Shown here: positions 29,401 to 38,639 of the stretch, piece by piece
How the letters are laid out: each line of letters begins with the position of its first letter
Numbering within the stretch: position 1 is the stretch's first letter
NCBI RefSeq assembly: GCF_019711515.1
Contig: NZ_JAIGNO010000009.1
Coordinates: 1 to 64,000 of the forward strand
Direction of reading: 5' to 3'
Source of the DNA: Qipengyuania qiaonensis
Lineage (GTDB): Bacteria; Pseudomonadota; Alphaproteobacteria; Sphingomonadales; Sphingomonadaceae
DNA length: 64,000 nt
Notes under the pieces: generated by a model
Database searches by the model: none
What the model was told of the DNA's origin: nothing
Seen by the model: only the letters and a program-made list of their open reading frames with translations
Position numbers and translations under genes: made by a program

Positions 29401-30019
29401 CGCCGCGCGGGATCAGCCGGATGAGCGGCGAAACTTCGTGACTGACGCTGACCTGCGCGAAGCCCGCCTGGCGCGCGAGCGCGGCGAGCCGGGCTTCGTG
29501 ATCGCGATATTTCCAGCCATGCATCAGCACGATGGCGAGCGCATCGAAGCCGGCTGCCCGCAGCCGGGCGAAAGCACTGCGCGCCGCATCCTCGCCCAGC
29601 GGTTGCAGGACTGCGCCATCGGCACCCACCCGCTCGTCTATCTCGATCACTTCGGCGGGCAATTGCTCGGGCAGCACGATATGCCGCGCGAAAATATCGG
29701 GCCGTGCCTGGTTGCCGATCCTGAGCGCGTCGCCGAAGCCGCGCGTGATCGCCAGCGCCAGCCGCTCGCCCTTGCGTTCGAGAAGGGCATTGGTGGCAAC
29801 CGTCGTCCCGATCCGCAGCTCGGCAATGGGCGCGCTGCCATGGCGCTTCATCAGGCGCCGAACCGCTTCGCTGGCGGCGTCGGCATAATGGCCTGGGTTC
29901 TCCGAAAGCAGCTTGTCCGTCACCAGTCGCCCATCGGGCGTTACCGCTACGACATCGGTAAAGGTACCGCCCCGATCGACCGCGAAACGCCAGCTTCCTG
30001 TGTTGGTATCTTCACCCAT
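26453..30019 (-). CDS. oplAH: 5-oxoprolinase (ATP-hydrolysing), HyuA-HyuB fusion
   Basis: The protein is about 1188 aa, a single-chain eukaryote-like OplAH. The HyuA half (1-680) has [14 protein letters not shown] at the start, [31 protein letters not shown] and [20 protein letters not shown], all typical of the ASKHA ATPase core. The HyuB half (690-1188) includes [40 protein letters not shown] and [10 protein letters not shown]. It cleaves 5-oxo-L-proline to glutamate using ATP. A TTG lies ten codons before the chosen ATG at 30019. It follows an S9 peptidase gene by 138 bp in the same direction, consistent with using pyroglutamyl peptides. Confidence 0.93.
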   Translation of the reverse strand: MGEDTNTGSWRFAVDRGGTFTDVVAVTPDGRLVTDKLLSENPGHYADAASEAVRRLMKRHGSAPIAELRIGTTVATNALLERKGERLALAITRGFGDALRIGNQARPDIFARHIVLPEQLPAEVIEIDERVGADGAVLQPLGEDAARSAFARLRAAGFDALAIVLMHGWKYRDHEARLAALARQAGFAQVSVSHEVSPLIRLIPRGDTTVVDAYLSPVLRRYTDTLQAGLPDTESLRFMQSNGGLAEVGAFRGKDAILSGPAGGVVGMVAASEPLGHRKLIGFDMGGTSTDVAHYAGEYELTGDSLVAGVRVAAPMMQIHTVAAGGGSICQYDAGRFRVGPESAGADPGPACYCKGGPLTVTDCNLFLGRIDPAFFPKVFGSGGNQALDPQASRTRLEDIAAALEDPASLEEIAEGFLAIAVDSMANAIRKISVARGHDVTSYALACFGGAGGQHACRVADALGMETVLVHPLAGILSAYGIGLAPVKAIREVSLVRPLADDFGPELTVLEDEARAALAEQGIAPSAVTLESRARLRFEGSDSMLTIACAPREEMDREFRTLHRRRYGYSDAEAPIVVEALSVEASGASGGIGTAQAEPVAASGEASGSWRTIERAALSVGETVAGPLLVIDPASTTVVEPGWRARLADEGSLVLTRAEALTRTRAAGTAVDPVRLEIFNNLFMAIAEEMGVVLQSTATSVNIKERLDFSCALFDRAGELIANAPHIPVHLGSMGDSIARVIETRGEARDGRGFRRGDAYVLNDPYRGGTHLPDITVIVPVFFADDADEPDAFVAARGHHSDIGGIAPGSMPPESRTIEEEGVLIDNALLVDEGHFREAEMREQLASATYPARNPARNISDLRAQLAACTRGQELLHAAARDQGADVVAAYMDHVLANAEESVRGLLDRLEDGSFAYPMDNGAVVKVAIRIDRASRSAVFDFTGTSEQLPDNFNAPKSITRAAALYAVRTLIDDAIPMNDGCLRPIELVVPAGSMLNPRPGAAVVAGNVETSQVVTDALFAATGRLAPSQGTMNNFTFGDGTDQYYETICGGSGAGPGHPGTSAVQTHMTNSRLTDPEILETRLPVRLDSFAIRAGSGGNGEYRGGDGVERRMTFLAPMRANMLANRRAIAPRGICGGADAQPGRNWIERADGTREELGATGSAEMEPGDRFVVLTPGGGGYGPPRPA

Positions 30020-30157
30020 AGGAAGCGCTTCGCATGGGTGCGGGAGCAATTCAAACGGTTCGAAGCCTGTCGGCCGAGGTCGGATGTTCCCCTTTCAGGG
30101 GGCCGTTGTCGAGCGCAGGCCGATATTCGCAGGCCCTGAGCCTCCGAGGATCCGAAC

Positions 30158-32332
30158 TCACTCTTGCGGAGCGCTGCTCCGCGTCCAGCCCGTTCGGTAG
30201 CGATCGAACCATGCCAGGATAGCCGAGGCCTTGGCGGCCGATTGCGAGGGGCGCGCGGCGATGCCGCCATGGCTTGCCCCGGGGACCTTTACCAGCGCGG
30301 TCGGGACACCGCGCAGGCGCAGTGCGGTGTAATATTGTTCGGACTCGCTCACCGGAGTGCGGTAGTCCTCGCTGCCGACGACCACCAGTGTCGGCGTTTC
30401 GACGTTTCCGACCAGCGACAGCGGCGAAAGGCGCCAGTAGGCGTCCTGATCTTCCCATGGCTGGGCGCCGATCCAGTATTTGCCGAAAAAGGCCGGTCCA
30501 TCGGCGGTGAGCGCCTGGGTCGTCCAGTTGATCACCGGCTTCTGGGTCGCCGCGGCCTTGAACCGGTCGGTCTTGCCGACGATCCAGCTGGTCAGCACTC
30601 CGCCGCCCGATCCACCGGTAACGAAGAGCTGGTCGGGATCGGCGATACCGAGCGCGATCGCACGGTCGACGATGGATATGAGGTCGAAATAATCGTTGCC
30701 GGGATAGGCCTTGTCGATCTCGTTCGCGAAATCCTTGCCATAGCTGGTCGAGCCGCGTGGATTGGCGGACAGCACGGCATAGCCGGCTGCCGCGTAGAGC
30801 TGGTTGTCGGTCGAAAAATGCGGGCCGTAGGCGGCGAACGGGCCGCCGTGTATTTCGAGGATCAACGGGACGCGCTGACCCTCGACATGGCCGGGGGGCA
30901 AGGTCAGCCAGCCTTCGATCTCAAGCCCGTCATGGCTCGATCGGGTGGCAATCCGGCGTACTTCGCCGAAGGATTTGACCGCCCGCAGCGAGCGGTTGAG
31001 GTCGGTCAGCATGCGCGCTGCGCCGCCTGCGCGGGCAAGCTGGACTTCGGCGGGACGGGTCGCCGTGCCGCCGGTGAAGGCGATCGCATCGTCATCCGAT
31101 ACCGAGAAGCTGCCGCCGGTATAGGGACGGTCGAGACCGCCGCCGGACAGACCTTCGGCCACGTCCCGCACGGCCCCGTCGAGCGCGATGCGCGCGATGC
31201 GGGTCTCCCCGCCGATATCGTATTGCGCGTAGATGCCGCGTCCGTCGGCGTCCCACGCGATCCCGTCGGGATTGTAGCCCCAGTCCGCAGTGAGATTGCG
31301 GATGTTCGACCCGTCGCGGTTCATGACATAGAGGTCGTTATCTTCGTAGGCGCGCGATACGTCGTCGAAACCGAGATAGGCGATCAGCCGGCCATCGGGC
31401 GAAACGACCGGATTGCCGTCGGGGCCGTCGCGATCCGTCAGCTGCTGTACCGATCCCGTCGCAACGTCTAGCGCGTAGACCTCGCCTTCTACCGGATCGT
31501 CCTCCCAGTCCGGGCGTCGGTTGGCACCGAAATAGATGGTCGAGCCGTCTGGCGACCAGCTCAGCGGGCCGCCATCGTGATATCGGCCGAAGGTCAGCTG
31601 GCGCGGTGCGCCCCCGGTGGCCGGGACGACGAAGATTTTCTCGAAGCCGGGCTCGATATAGCCTTGCCCGTCGGCGCGGTAGGTCAGCAGATCGCGGATT
31701 TCGAGGGGTTCGGCCCACTCGGCGCCTTCGGGCTTGTTGGCGGGCGCCGATCCGAGTTTGGGGCCTTCGTCCTTGACCAGCATGGTGTAGGCGATGGACC
31801 GCCCGTCGGGCGACCAGGCAATGCTCGAGGGGCTGGTCGGCAGCCCGGTCAGGCGCACCGCTTCACCGCCACCCATCCAGTGAACCCACAATTGCGGCGC
31901 TCCGCCTTCGGTCGACGCGTAGGCGATCCGGTCTCCGCTTGGCGACCATCGGGGATTGAAAGCATCGCCGTTGCGGCCGGCGAGCGGCGTTTCCCGGCCG
32001 GTGCGCGTGTCGATCAGCCAGATCGAAGCGACCGCCCGGTCGGACATGATGTCGTTAGACCTGCGTACGTAGGCGATATAGCGTCCATCGGGGCTTATCT
32101 GAGGGTCGCTGGCAATGGCGAGATCGAACAGGTCGGCGCCGGTGAAGCGCCGTTCCGGCCCGACACGATCTCTACCGGCCGCGGCACCCGACATCGGTGG
32201 TGCTGGCTGCGGGACCTGCACCTCGGTCGAAGCCGCCTCTTCCGGCTCGGGCTGCTGCTGCTGCTGCGCAAGGGCCGCCTGCATCGGGAATGCCAAGAGC
32301 GCGATGCCTGCCGCCAACTTGCCTCGGATCAT
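30158..32332 (-). CDS. Secreted S9 (prolyl oligopeptidase family) peptidase
   Basis: The protein is 724 aa. A signal peptide (residues 1-22, AAGIALLAFPMQAALAQ) is followed by a Gln/Pro/Glu-rich linker, then a WD40-like propeller with repeats such as DPQISPDGRYIAYVR, NPRWSPSGDRIAYAS and PLSWSPDGSTIYFGAN. The C-terminal hydrolase (about 480-724) has HGGPFAAYG, nucleophile TGGSGGGVLTSW, the Asp in VGSEDYRTPV and His in ASHGGIAARPSQ. It resembles acylaminoacyl or dipeptidyl peptidases acting on oligopeptides in the periplasm. ATG 32332 has AAGGAAG 6 nt upstream. Confidence 0.93.
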   Translation of the reverse strand: MIRGKLAAGIALLAFPMQAALAQQQQQPEPEEAASTEVQVPQPAPPMSGAAAGRDRVGPERRFTGADLFDLAIASDPQISPDGRYIAYVRRSNDIMSDRAVASIWLIDTRTGRETPLAGRNGDAFNPRWSPSGDRIAYASTEGGAPQLWVHWMGGGEAVRLTGLPTSPSSIAWSPDGRSIAYTMLVKDEGPKLGSAPANKPEGAEWAEPLEIRDLLTYRADGQGYIEPGFEKIFVVPATGGAPRQLTFGRYHDGGPLSWSPDGSTIYFGANRRPDWEDDPVEGEVYALDVATGSVQQLTDRDGPDGNPVVSPDGRLIAYLGFDDVSRAYEDNDLYVMNRDGSNIRNLTADWGYNPDGIAWDADGRGIYAQYDIGGETRIARIALDGAVRDVAEGLSGGGLDRPYTGGSFSVSDDDAIAFTGGTATRPAEVQLARAGGAARMLTDLNRSLRAVKSFGEVRRIATRSSHDGLEIEGWLTLPPGHVEGQRVPLILEIHGGPFAAYGPHFSTDNQLYAAAGYAVLSANPRGSTSYGKDFANEIDKAYPGNDYFDLISIVDRAIALGIADPDQLFVTGGSGGGVLTSWIVGKTDRFKAAATQKPVINWTTQALTADGPAFFGKYWIGAQPWEDQDAYWRLSPLSLVGNVETPTLVVVGSEDYRTPVSESEQYYTALRLRGVPTALVKVPGASHGGIAARPSQSAAKASAILAWFDRYRTGWTRSSAPQE

Positions 32333-32508
32333 ACCATTCTTCCTTTCGTTGAGGTTTCCGATTGCCCTGTGCGCCCGCAGCACGGCTCGACAGCGGTATG
32401 GTGCAATTACCGCTCGCGGAGCAAGAGCTGCCGCCATAACGCCGGCCCACGCCGGTGGGTGGGTCGATACCGGCGCCCGTGTCCGAAAGGATGGTTCTTT
32501 TCCGTGTC

Positions 32509-32540
32509 GCTCCTCTCGCGGCACTTGTTGCGAGAGGAGC
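32509..32540 (-). terminator. Hairpin downstream of the znuD-like gene
   Basis: GCTCCTCTCGC and GCGAGAGGAGC form a perfect 11-bp stem around a 10-nt loop, 13 nt after the receptor gene stop. No T-run follows on the coding strand, so it may terminate weakly or protect the mRNA 3' end before the S9 peptidase gene. Confidence 0.6.
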
Positions 32541-32553
32541 AAGACCGGAAAGA

Positions 32554-34701
32554 TCAGAAAGCGAGGCGTGCCGAGACCCGAATATTGCGGCCTGCCAGCG
32601 GAACGAAATCCTTCGTAAAGCTTGCATGGCGGCGGGCATCGACATCGAACAGATTGTCACCCGACAGCATCAGCACGGTTTCGCTGTCGCGCCCGAAGGG
32701 CTTCCAGGACAGCGATGCATTGACGAGGGTGAAGTCGTTGGTGGGCGTTTCGAACTCTGCCACGCGGTCTTGCGTGGTGACGTGTTCGACTTCCACGCGA
32801 CCTCCGAAAATGCCGGTGTCGGCCGACAGGCCCCCGAGAACGCGGAGCGGGGGAATGCGGGGAACGGGGCCGCCGCCATCCTCGATCGTCGCGCGGGTGT
32901 AGTCCGCGACACCGTCGATCGTGACGGTCAATCCTTCACCCGCGACGACGTCGTAAGCCGCCTGCGCCTCGAAACCCCAGAAGTTGGCATCGTCCTGCAG
33001 GAACTGGAACAGCGGCAAGCCGTCCGCCTCTTCACCGGTATCGGTTTCGTAGATGAAATCGTCGAACTTCGTGTAATAACCGGCGAACTGGAAACGTGCC
33101 GGTCCGGCCTCGCCGCGAAGATAGGCTTCGACGCCCAGTGCCGCCTCCTTGTCGAAGAAGGGATTGCCGACTTCGAAAGACTGAGTGGCGATATGCGGGC
33201 CGTTCGAGAACAGTTCTTCGGCTGACGGAGCGCGTTCGACCCGGCTGAGATTGACCCCGATCTTCACTTCGCGAGCGAGCGCGTAACTGACGCCTCCGGC
33301 GATCGAGAAAGCATCGAAACTACGGTCGATCGCCGTGATCACGGCATCGTCTTCCAGCCCTATCGCAACGCTGTCGGAACTGACATCGGTGCTTTCGTAA
33401 CGGGCGGACAATTCCAGACCGATGCCATCGAAATCGAACTCCTGAAGGGTAAAGAAGCCGATCTGATTGGTTTCGTTCGGCGGAACGAAGGCCTCTTCCC
33501 CGATCGCCGAAAAATCGCGGGTCATCAGCTGGACGCCGGTTACACCCTTCCAGCCGTTGCGATCGGCCTGGACGAGCTCGAGACGGCCTTCGAAACTGTC
33601 CGAATTGAAGACGGTGCCGACCTCGTCGCCTTCGAACTCGGTATGTTCATAGTTCGAATAGCCGAGGCGCACGCGGATCGATTCCAGCACGTCGCCACCG
33701 GTAAAGACCTCTCCACGCAGATCCGCGCGAAGCTGGTTCAGGTCGATGGTGACGGGGCCTTCTTCCTCCTCGCCCTCTTCCTCTTCGCCTTCCTCACCAT
33801 GCGCGTGCTCGGCTCCGGGTCGCGCCGGTACGCCATAGCGGGTATCGAAATAGCTGATGGAAGCGCCAAGGCTGCCACCCTCGTTGATGAAGGCAAAACC
33901 ACCGCCAAGCGTGTAGGTTTCGGTCGCGCTGTTGGGCAGAACGCCGCGCTGCTCGGCCAGTTCGCGCGCTTCGTCGGATTCGTCGAAGTTGCCCTCGTCG
34001 AATTCCTCTTCGGCGATCTCGAGCTGTTCGGCCCGCAACTCCGGCGTGAGAACGAAACCGCCGACTTCTACGTCCTCGGTCTTGCTGTAGCTGCCGTCGA
34101 CATGAACCACGAACGTGTCGCTCAGCGCCAAGTCGAAGCCGGCACCGCCATTGAACCCATCGAATGCCGATGAATAGCTGCCGATGGCATCGACGTGATA
34201 TCCGTTCTCGGGCACTTCGCGCGGGATGCGGCGGTCCAACGCATTGACCGCACCGCCGATTGCCTGGCTACCGAAAAGAAGCACGGCCGGGCCGCGCAGA
34301 ATCTCGATACGCTCGGTCACCAGTGGATCGATCGTCACCGCGTGGTCGACCGAGGTGTTCGAGACGTCCAGTGTGCCGATGCCGTCCGTGAGCACGCGGA
34401 CGCGTTCGCCCTGCAGGCCGCGCAGCACAGGGCGCGATGCGCCGGGGCTGAAGGAGGTTGCGGAAACACCGGGCTGTTTGATCAGGATATCGCCGATCTG
34501 AGGCTCCAGTTCGCGCAGGATATCCTCGCTCACGAGAACCGAGGTGCCCGCAAGCAGATCGAGATCCTTGATGTAGTTGGAGGTGACGATGATTGTCCTG
34601 TCGTCGGACGCGTGCACCGAACCGCGATCACTGTCGTCGGCGGTCTGGGCAAGCGCGGGGCTGGCCAGCATCGAGGTTACGAGCAGGGCATACTTCTTCA
34701 A
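32554..34701 (-). CDS. znuD: TonB-dependent receptor, ZnuD-like (zinc uptake)
   Basis: The protein is about 715 aa. The signal peptide (LKKYALLVTSMLASPALAQ) is best started by TTG 34701, with GGAG 8 nt before. The plug domain (about 45-160) has ILIKQPGVSATSFSPGASRP, VLRGLQGERVRVLTDGIGT and VTERIEILRGPAVLLFGS; a 22-strand barrel ends in NIRVSARLAF. An extracellular loop (about residue 298-320) is extremely acidic with two histidines (HAHGEEGEEEEGEEEEG), a feature of zinc-binding ZnuD loops. A Zur-like palindrome lies just upstream. It probably imports zinc when this metal is scarce; assignment rests on the loop, the plug and the operator. Confidence 0.85.
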   Translation of the reverse strand: MKKYALLVTSMLASPALAQTADDSDRGSVHASDDRTIIVTSNYIKDLDLLAGTSVLVSEDILRELEPQIGDILIKQPGVSATSFSPGASRPVLRGLQGERVRVLTDGIGTLDVSNTSVDHAVTIDPLVTERIEILRGPAVLLFGSQAIGGAVNALDRRIPREVPENGYHVDAIGSYSSAFDGFNGGAGFDLALSDTFVVHVDGSYSKTEDVEVGGFVLTPELRAEQLEIAEEEFDEGNFDESDEARELAEQRGVLPNSATETYTLGGGFAFINEGGSLGASISYFDTRYGVPARPGAEHAHGEEGEEEEGEEEEGPVTIDLNQLRADLRGEVFTGGDVLESIRVRLGYSNYEHTEFEGDEVGTVFNSDSFEGRLELVQADRNGWKGVTGVQLMTRDFSAIGEEAFVPPNETNQIGFFTLQEFDFDGIGLELSARYESTDVSSDSVAIGLEDDAVITAIDRSFDAFSIAGGVSYALAREVKIGVNLSRVERAPSAEELFSNGPHIATQSFEVGNPFFDKEAALGVEAYLRGEAGPARFQFAGYYTKFDDFIYETDTGEEADGLPLFQFLQDDANFWGFEAQAAYDVVAGEGLTVTIDGVADYTRATIEDGGGPVPRIPPLRVLGGLSADTGIFGGRVEVEHVTTQDRVAEFETPTNDFTLVNASLSWKPFGRDSETVLMLSGDNLFDVDARRHASFTKDFVPLAGRNIRVSARLAF

Positions 34702-34722
34702 AACTGCAAACTCCGAAATTTT

Positions 34723-34736
34723 AATGTTACAACATT
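34723..34736. promoter_or_regulatory. Zur-box-like palindrome upstream of znuD
   Basis: AATGTT and AACATT are perfect inverted arms around a 2-bp centre (AC), 21 bp upstream of the znuD TTG start. The pattern closely matches the ATGTTATAACAT core of alpha- and gammaproteobacterial Zur sites. It could block transcription of znuD when zinc is sufficient. Confidence 0.65.
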
Positions 34737-34998
34737 CCGCGCGGTCTAAGGCGATCCGTTGGACAAGGCAACCGCCGTCAATGTCGAAGGGAGCCGCCAT
34801 ACGTCGCTATCGAAGGATGGAAACCGCTTCGCGAGGCCATCTTTCAAGGGCGCCTACGACAGTAATTCGACAGAAAAGACACAGGAGTCGACAAATGCAG
34901 ATCGTGAAATCCGTTGGCTGTCGCGATAGTGTCATATGTCCGGAAGAGACGGCGGGTCCCCGCGCGTCGATGTGCAGGGCGGCAACAGGAGGCCCGGT

Positions 34999-36324
34999 TT
35001 GAAGACAGATATCGACCGTCGCGGATTCATCGGAGTTACCGGTGCAGCTTTCACCGGGCTGCTACTCAACGGGTGCACGGGCCGGTCGGGGCCGACTTTG
35101 CCGGCATCGTTCGCGGATTACGGGCCGCTGGTACCTGATCCCGCCGGGATGCTCGATCTGCCGCGCGGATTCTCCTACAATGTGCTCTCCAGCCTGGGCG
35201 ACGCCATGGACGATGGCGGTACCGTGCCCGACAAGGCCGATGGCATGGGCTGCCTGCCGCTCGGCAATGACGAGATCGTGCTGATCCGCAATCACGAACT
35301 GGTGCCGACCGACGATGCCGGTGGCGCGCCCGCACATGGCTACGGCACGCGCAATGGTGCTATCGTTCCCGGCGGGACGACCAACATCGTGCTCGATGCT
35401 CGCACCCTTCAGGTAAAGCGCCAGTTCCGCACGCTCGCAGGCACGATCCGAAATTGTTCGGGCGGCGTCACGCCATGGGGCAGCTGGCTGACCTGCGAAG
35501 AGGCGCCGACCGGCCCGGGCCAGCCTTATGGCGAAGGTCTGGCGGTCGAGCACGGCTGGGTATTCGAAGTCCCGGCCAATGCGACCGGACTGATCGATGC
35601 GGTTCCTCTCAAGGCCATGGGCCGGTTCAATCACGAGGCTGCATGCGTCGATCCGGCGACGGGTGTGGTGTACCTCACCGAGGACCGCGACGACGGCGTG
35701 CTTTATCGTTTCGTTCCCACAACCGCAGGGCGTCTCCGTGATGGAGGTCGCCTGCAAGCCATGGTCGTCGAAGGCCTTGCCGATACGCGCAATTGGACGG
35801 TAGCGGATATGCCGGTCGGCAGGCGCTATCCCTTGCGCTGGATCGACTGCGACGAGGTCGAGGCTCCGAAGGACGATCTGCGCAATCGCGCTGCGGCGCG
35901 AGGCGCCGCAGTCATCGCACGAGGCGAAGGCATTCACATGGGCGCGGACGAGGTGTTCGTCTGTTCGACCAGCGGCGGACAGCGCAAGCTCGGTCAGATC
36001 TTCCGTCTGGTGCCGGGCCGGAATGGGGCCAGCGACACCATCGAGTTGTTTTTCGAAAGCCAGAGCGAGGAGCAGTTCAACTTCGGTGACAACCTCACTG
36101 TAGGACCGAACGGCCACCTGATTGTCTGCGAGGATCAGTATACCGATGTGGTCGACAACCATCTGCGCGGCATCACACCCGATGGTCGAGCCTATCCTTT
36201 CGCACGCCTCCGGATGCAGACAGAACTGGCCGGCGGATGCTTCTCGCCCGATGGCAAATGGTTCTTCGTCAATGCCTATTCGCCAGCCCGCACTGTGGCG
36301 ATTACAGGTCCGTGGGTAGCCTAG
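34999..36324 (+). CDS. PhoX-family (DUF839) Tat-exported lipoprotein phosphatase
   Basis: The protein is about 441 aa. It begins with a twin-arginine signal DRRGFIGVTGAAFTGLL followed by a lipobox-like LLNGC, so it is folded before export and probably lipid-anchored. The DUF839/PhoX beta-propeller is visible in LPRGFSYNVLSSLGD, LIRNHELVP, NCSGGVTPWGSWLTCEE, GRFNHEAACVDPATGVVYLT and GDNLTVGPNGHLIVCED. PhoX enzymes are Ca/Fe-dependent alkaline phosphatases; activity here is unproven. TTG 34999 is preferred, with AGGAGG 6 nt upstream, over ATG 34936. It is divergent from znuD, so the shared region includes the Zur-like box. Confidence 0.83.
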   Translation: MKTDIDRRGFIGVTGAAFTGLLLNGCTGRSGPTLPASFADYGPLVPDPAGMLDLPRGFSYNVLSSLGDAMDDGGTVPDKADGMGCLPLGNDEIVLIRNHELVPTDDAGGAPAHGYGTRNGAIVPGGTTNIVLDARTLQVKRQFRTLAGTIRNCSGGVTPWGSWLTCEEAPTGPGQPYGEGLAVEHGWVFEVPANATGLIDAVPLKAMGRFNHEAACVDPATGVVYLTEDRDDGVLYRFVPTTAGRLRDGGRLQAMVVEGLADTRNWTVADMPVGRRYPLRWIDCDEVEAPKDDLRNRAAARGAAVIARGEGIHMGADEVFVCSTSGGQRKLGQIFRLVPGRNGASDTIELFFESQSEEQFNFGDNLTVGPNGHLIVCEDQYTDVVDNHLRGITPDGRAYPFARLRMQTELAGGCFSPDGKWFFVNAYSPARTVAITGPWVA

Positions 36325-36449
36325 TTCGTGAGCTGACGAGGCCGGCTTCAATTTTGCCGATAAGGCCTGTAGAGACGGCGAAATCGGCCAGCCATTTCGT
36401 GTAGATGGCCGCAAATCGGAACAATCTCCGGTGCAAGAGGAACAGTCAC

Positions 36450-38498
36450 ATGCAGTTCGATCGAAACGCGCTCGCCGCCGCCACCGCCCTTTGCGCTCTC
36501 GCCGCGCAACCCGCGATGGCCGATGAGGGGATGTGGACCTTCGACGGGTTTCCGGCCGAGCAGGTCCGCGAGCAATATGGCTGGGCGCCCGATCAGGCCT
36601 GGCTAGATACAGTGCGAAATTCTGCCGTTCGACTGACCGGCGGATGTTCGGCCAGCTTCGTTTCGCCCAACGGATTGATCCTGACCAACCACCACTGCAT
36701 TGCGAGCTGTCTGTTCGACAATTCTTCCGATGCAAAGGACTATCTTGCCGAGGGTTTCACGGCGCAAAGGCGCGAGGACGAACTGACCTGCCCCGGCCAG
36801 CAGGCGGAAGTTGTCACCTCGATTGCCGATGTAACCGGCGACGTTATGGGCGCGATCGGCAGTCTTTCCGGCGAAGCGCTGACCAAAGCGCGCGACGCCA
36901 AAATTGCCGAACTCGAGAAAGCGGGCTGCCCCGACACCGAAGCCACTCGCTGCCAGGTCGTCACACTTTTCGGTGGCGGACAGTACAAGCTCTATACCTA
37001 CCGCAAATATTCGGATGTGCGCCTTGCCTGGGCGCCCGAAGACCGTGCGGCGACCTTCGGCGGCGACCCCGACAATTTCAATTTTCCGCGCTATTCGCTC
37101 GATGCCAGTTTCCTGCGCGCCTATGAGAACGGCCAGCCGGTGGCGACGCCCGATCATCTGCAATGGAATCCGCGCGCGCCGGAGGAGGGCGAGATCACTT
37201 TCGTCGTCGGCAATCCCGGATCGACCAGCCGGTTGTGGACGGACAGTCAGCTTGCGTTCGAGCGTGAGGTGCGCCTCCCTGTGACCGTCGCAACGATGAG
37301 CGAATTGCGTGGCCGGTTGATCCGCGCGATGGAAGAAAGCGACCAGAAAGATCGCGAAGGCCGCGATCTCCTGGGCGGTGTCGAGAACAGTCTGAAAGTC
37401 TATATCGGTCGTACCAAGGCGCTGAACGATCCGGGCTTTACGGAAAAGCTGGCTGCGGCACAGGACGATCTGCGCGAGAAAAGCGCCGGGAACGCCGAGA
37501 TCGGCGACCCCTGGACCACGGTCGATGAGGCAATGAACGCCTATCGCGCGCTGTATTATCCACTGCGCTTCACCCAGCCGTCGGGCGATCTCTACGGCTA
37601 CGCTCAGACGCTCGTCTTCGCCGCGCAGGAACGCGGCAAGCCGAATGCCGAACGGCTGCCCGGCTACACCGACAGCGCGCTGCCGCTGACCGAGAAGCGG
37701 CTGCTCGACGAGCGGCCGATCTATCCCTGGCTAGATGAGCTGACGATGGGGTGGAGCCTTTCCAAGGCGCGTGAATATCTCGGGGTGGACGATCCCGATT
37801 CGCAGCTATTGCTGGGCAAGGAAAGTCCCGAGCAACTCGCCGAAAGACTCGTCGGCGGGACATCGCTGGCCGACCCCGAAGTGCGCAAGGCGCTGTGGGA
37901 GGGCGGAATTGAAGCGGTAGAGGCTTCGGACGATCCGATGATCCAGTACGCACTCCGCCTCGTCGAGCGCCAGCGCGAACTGAAGGCGCTATCCGATGCG
38001 CAATATTCGGGCCCGCTCGCGGCCGCTGGCGCCAAGCTCGCCGATGCGCGCTTCGCCGCCTATGGCGAAAGCCTCTATCCCGATGCGACCTTCACACTGC
38101 GGATCAGCTACGGCCAGGTGAAGGGATGGACCGAGCGCGGCAACGAGGTTCCGATCCGTACGACGATGGGCGGAACTTTCGAACGCGCGACCGGCAATGC
38201 TCCGTTCGACGTCGCCTCCGCCTTCGCCGCGAACGAGGCAAAGATCGACAAGAACACCACCTACGACTTCGTCACCACCAACGACATCATCGGCGGCAAC
38301 TCGGGCTCGCCGGTAATCGACAAGGCGGGCACGGTGATCGGCGCCGCGTTCGACGGTAACATTCACTCGCTCGGCGGCAATTACGGATATGACGGCACGC
38401 TCAATCGCACCGTGGTCGTCTCTACGGCTGCGGTGCAGGAAGCGCTCGAAACGATCTACCCCGCATCCGCGCTGGTGGAGGAACTGGCCGAACGGTGA
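36450..38498 (+). CDS. S46-family dipeptidyl peptidase (DPP7-like)
   Basis: The protein is 682 aa with a signal peptide (residues 1-23). It is a chymotrypsin-fold exopeptidase releasing dipeptides in the periplasm. Motifs: FSASF-like SASFVSPNGLILTNHHC (catalytic His, about 78), GGDPDNFNFPRYSLDASFLR (about 210), and GGNSGSPVIDKAGTVIGAAFDG (catalytic Ser, about 630). The P1-pocket residue after AFD is Gly as in DPP7 (hydrophobic P1), not Arg as in DPP11. The following SGD of typical members is replaced by GGN. ATG 36450 has AGAGGAAC upstream. It stands between PhoX and the polysaccharide cluster. Confidence 0.92.
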   Translation: MQFDRNALAAATALCALAAQPAMADEGMWTFDGFPAEQVREQYGWAPDQAWLDTVRNSAVRLTGGCSASFVSPNGLILTNHHCIASCLFDNSSDAKDYLAEGFTAQRREDELTCPGQQAEVVTSIADVTGDVMGAIGSLSGEALTKARDAKIAELEKAGCPDTEATRCQVVTLFGGGQYKLYTYRKYSDVRLAWAPEDRAATFGGDPDNFNFPRYSLDASFLRAYENGQPVATPDHLQWNPRAPEEGEITFVVGNPGSTSRLWTDSQLAFEREVRLPVTVATMSELRGRLIRAMEESDQKDREGRDLLGGVENSLKVYIGRTKALNDPGFTEKLAAAQDDLREKSAGNAEIGDPWTTVDEAMNAYRALYYPLRFTQPSGDLYGYAQTLVFAAQERGKPNAERLPGYTDSALPLTEKRLLDERPIYPWLDELTMGWSLSKAREYLGVDDPDSQLLLGKESPEQLAERLVGGTSLADPEVRKALWEGGIEAVEASDDPMIQYALRLVERQRELKALSDAQYSGPLAAAGAKLADARFAAYGESLYPDATFTLRISYGQVKGWTERGNEVPIRTTMGGTFERATGNAPFDVASAFAANEAKIDKNTTYDFVTTNDIIGGNSGSPVIDKAGTVIGAAFDGNIHSLGGNYGYDGTLNRTVVVSTAAVQEALETIYPASALVEELAER

Positions 38499-38639
38499 GG
38501 CTTCGTCGACAAGCCGCAGCCTGTCGTTGAGCCTATCGCTTGGCGGCAGGACCCAACCGGGCTAAGCGCACTGCCACCCGCCGCTTGCAATTTCAGTCGC
38601 GTGAAGGTGACCTTGCCCTTAGCCCGAGATGGCCGCCAA

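Noticed and set aside
31577-32902. 441-codon rightward frame opposite the S9 peptidase
   Set aside because: Antisense shadow without domain; the S9 propeller and catalytic motifs are unambiguous on the other strand.
35062-36735. 557-codon leftward frame opposite the PhoX-family gene
   Set aside because: Antisense shadow with no motif; the PhoX reading has Tat signal, lipobox and propeller motifs.
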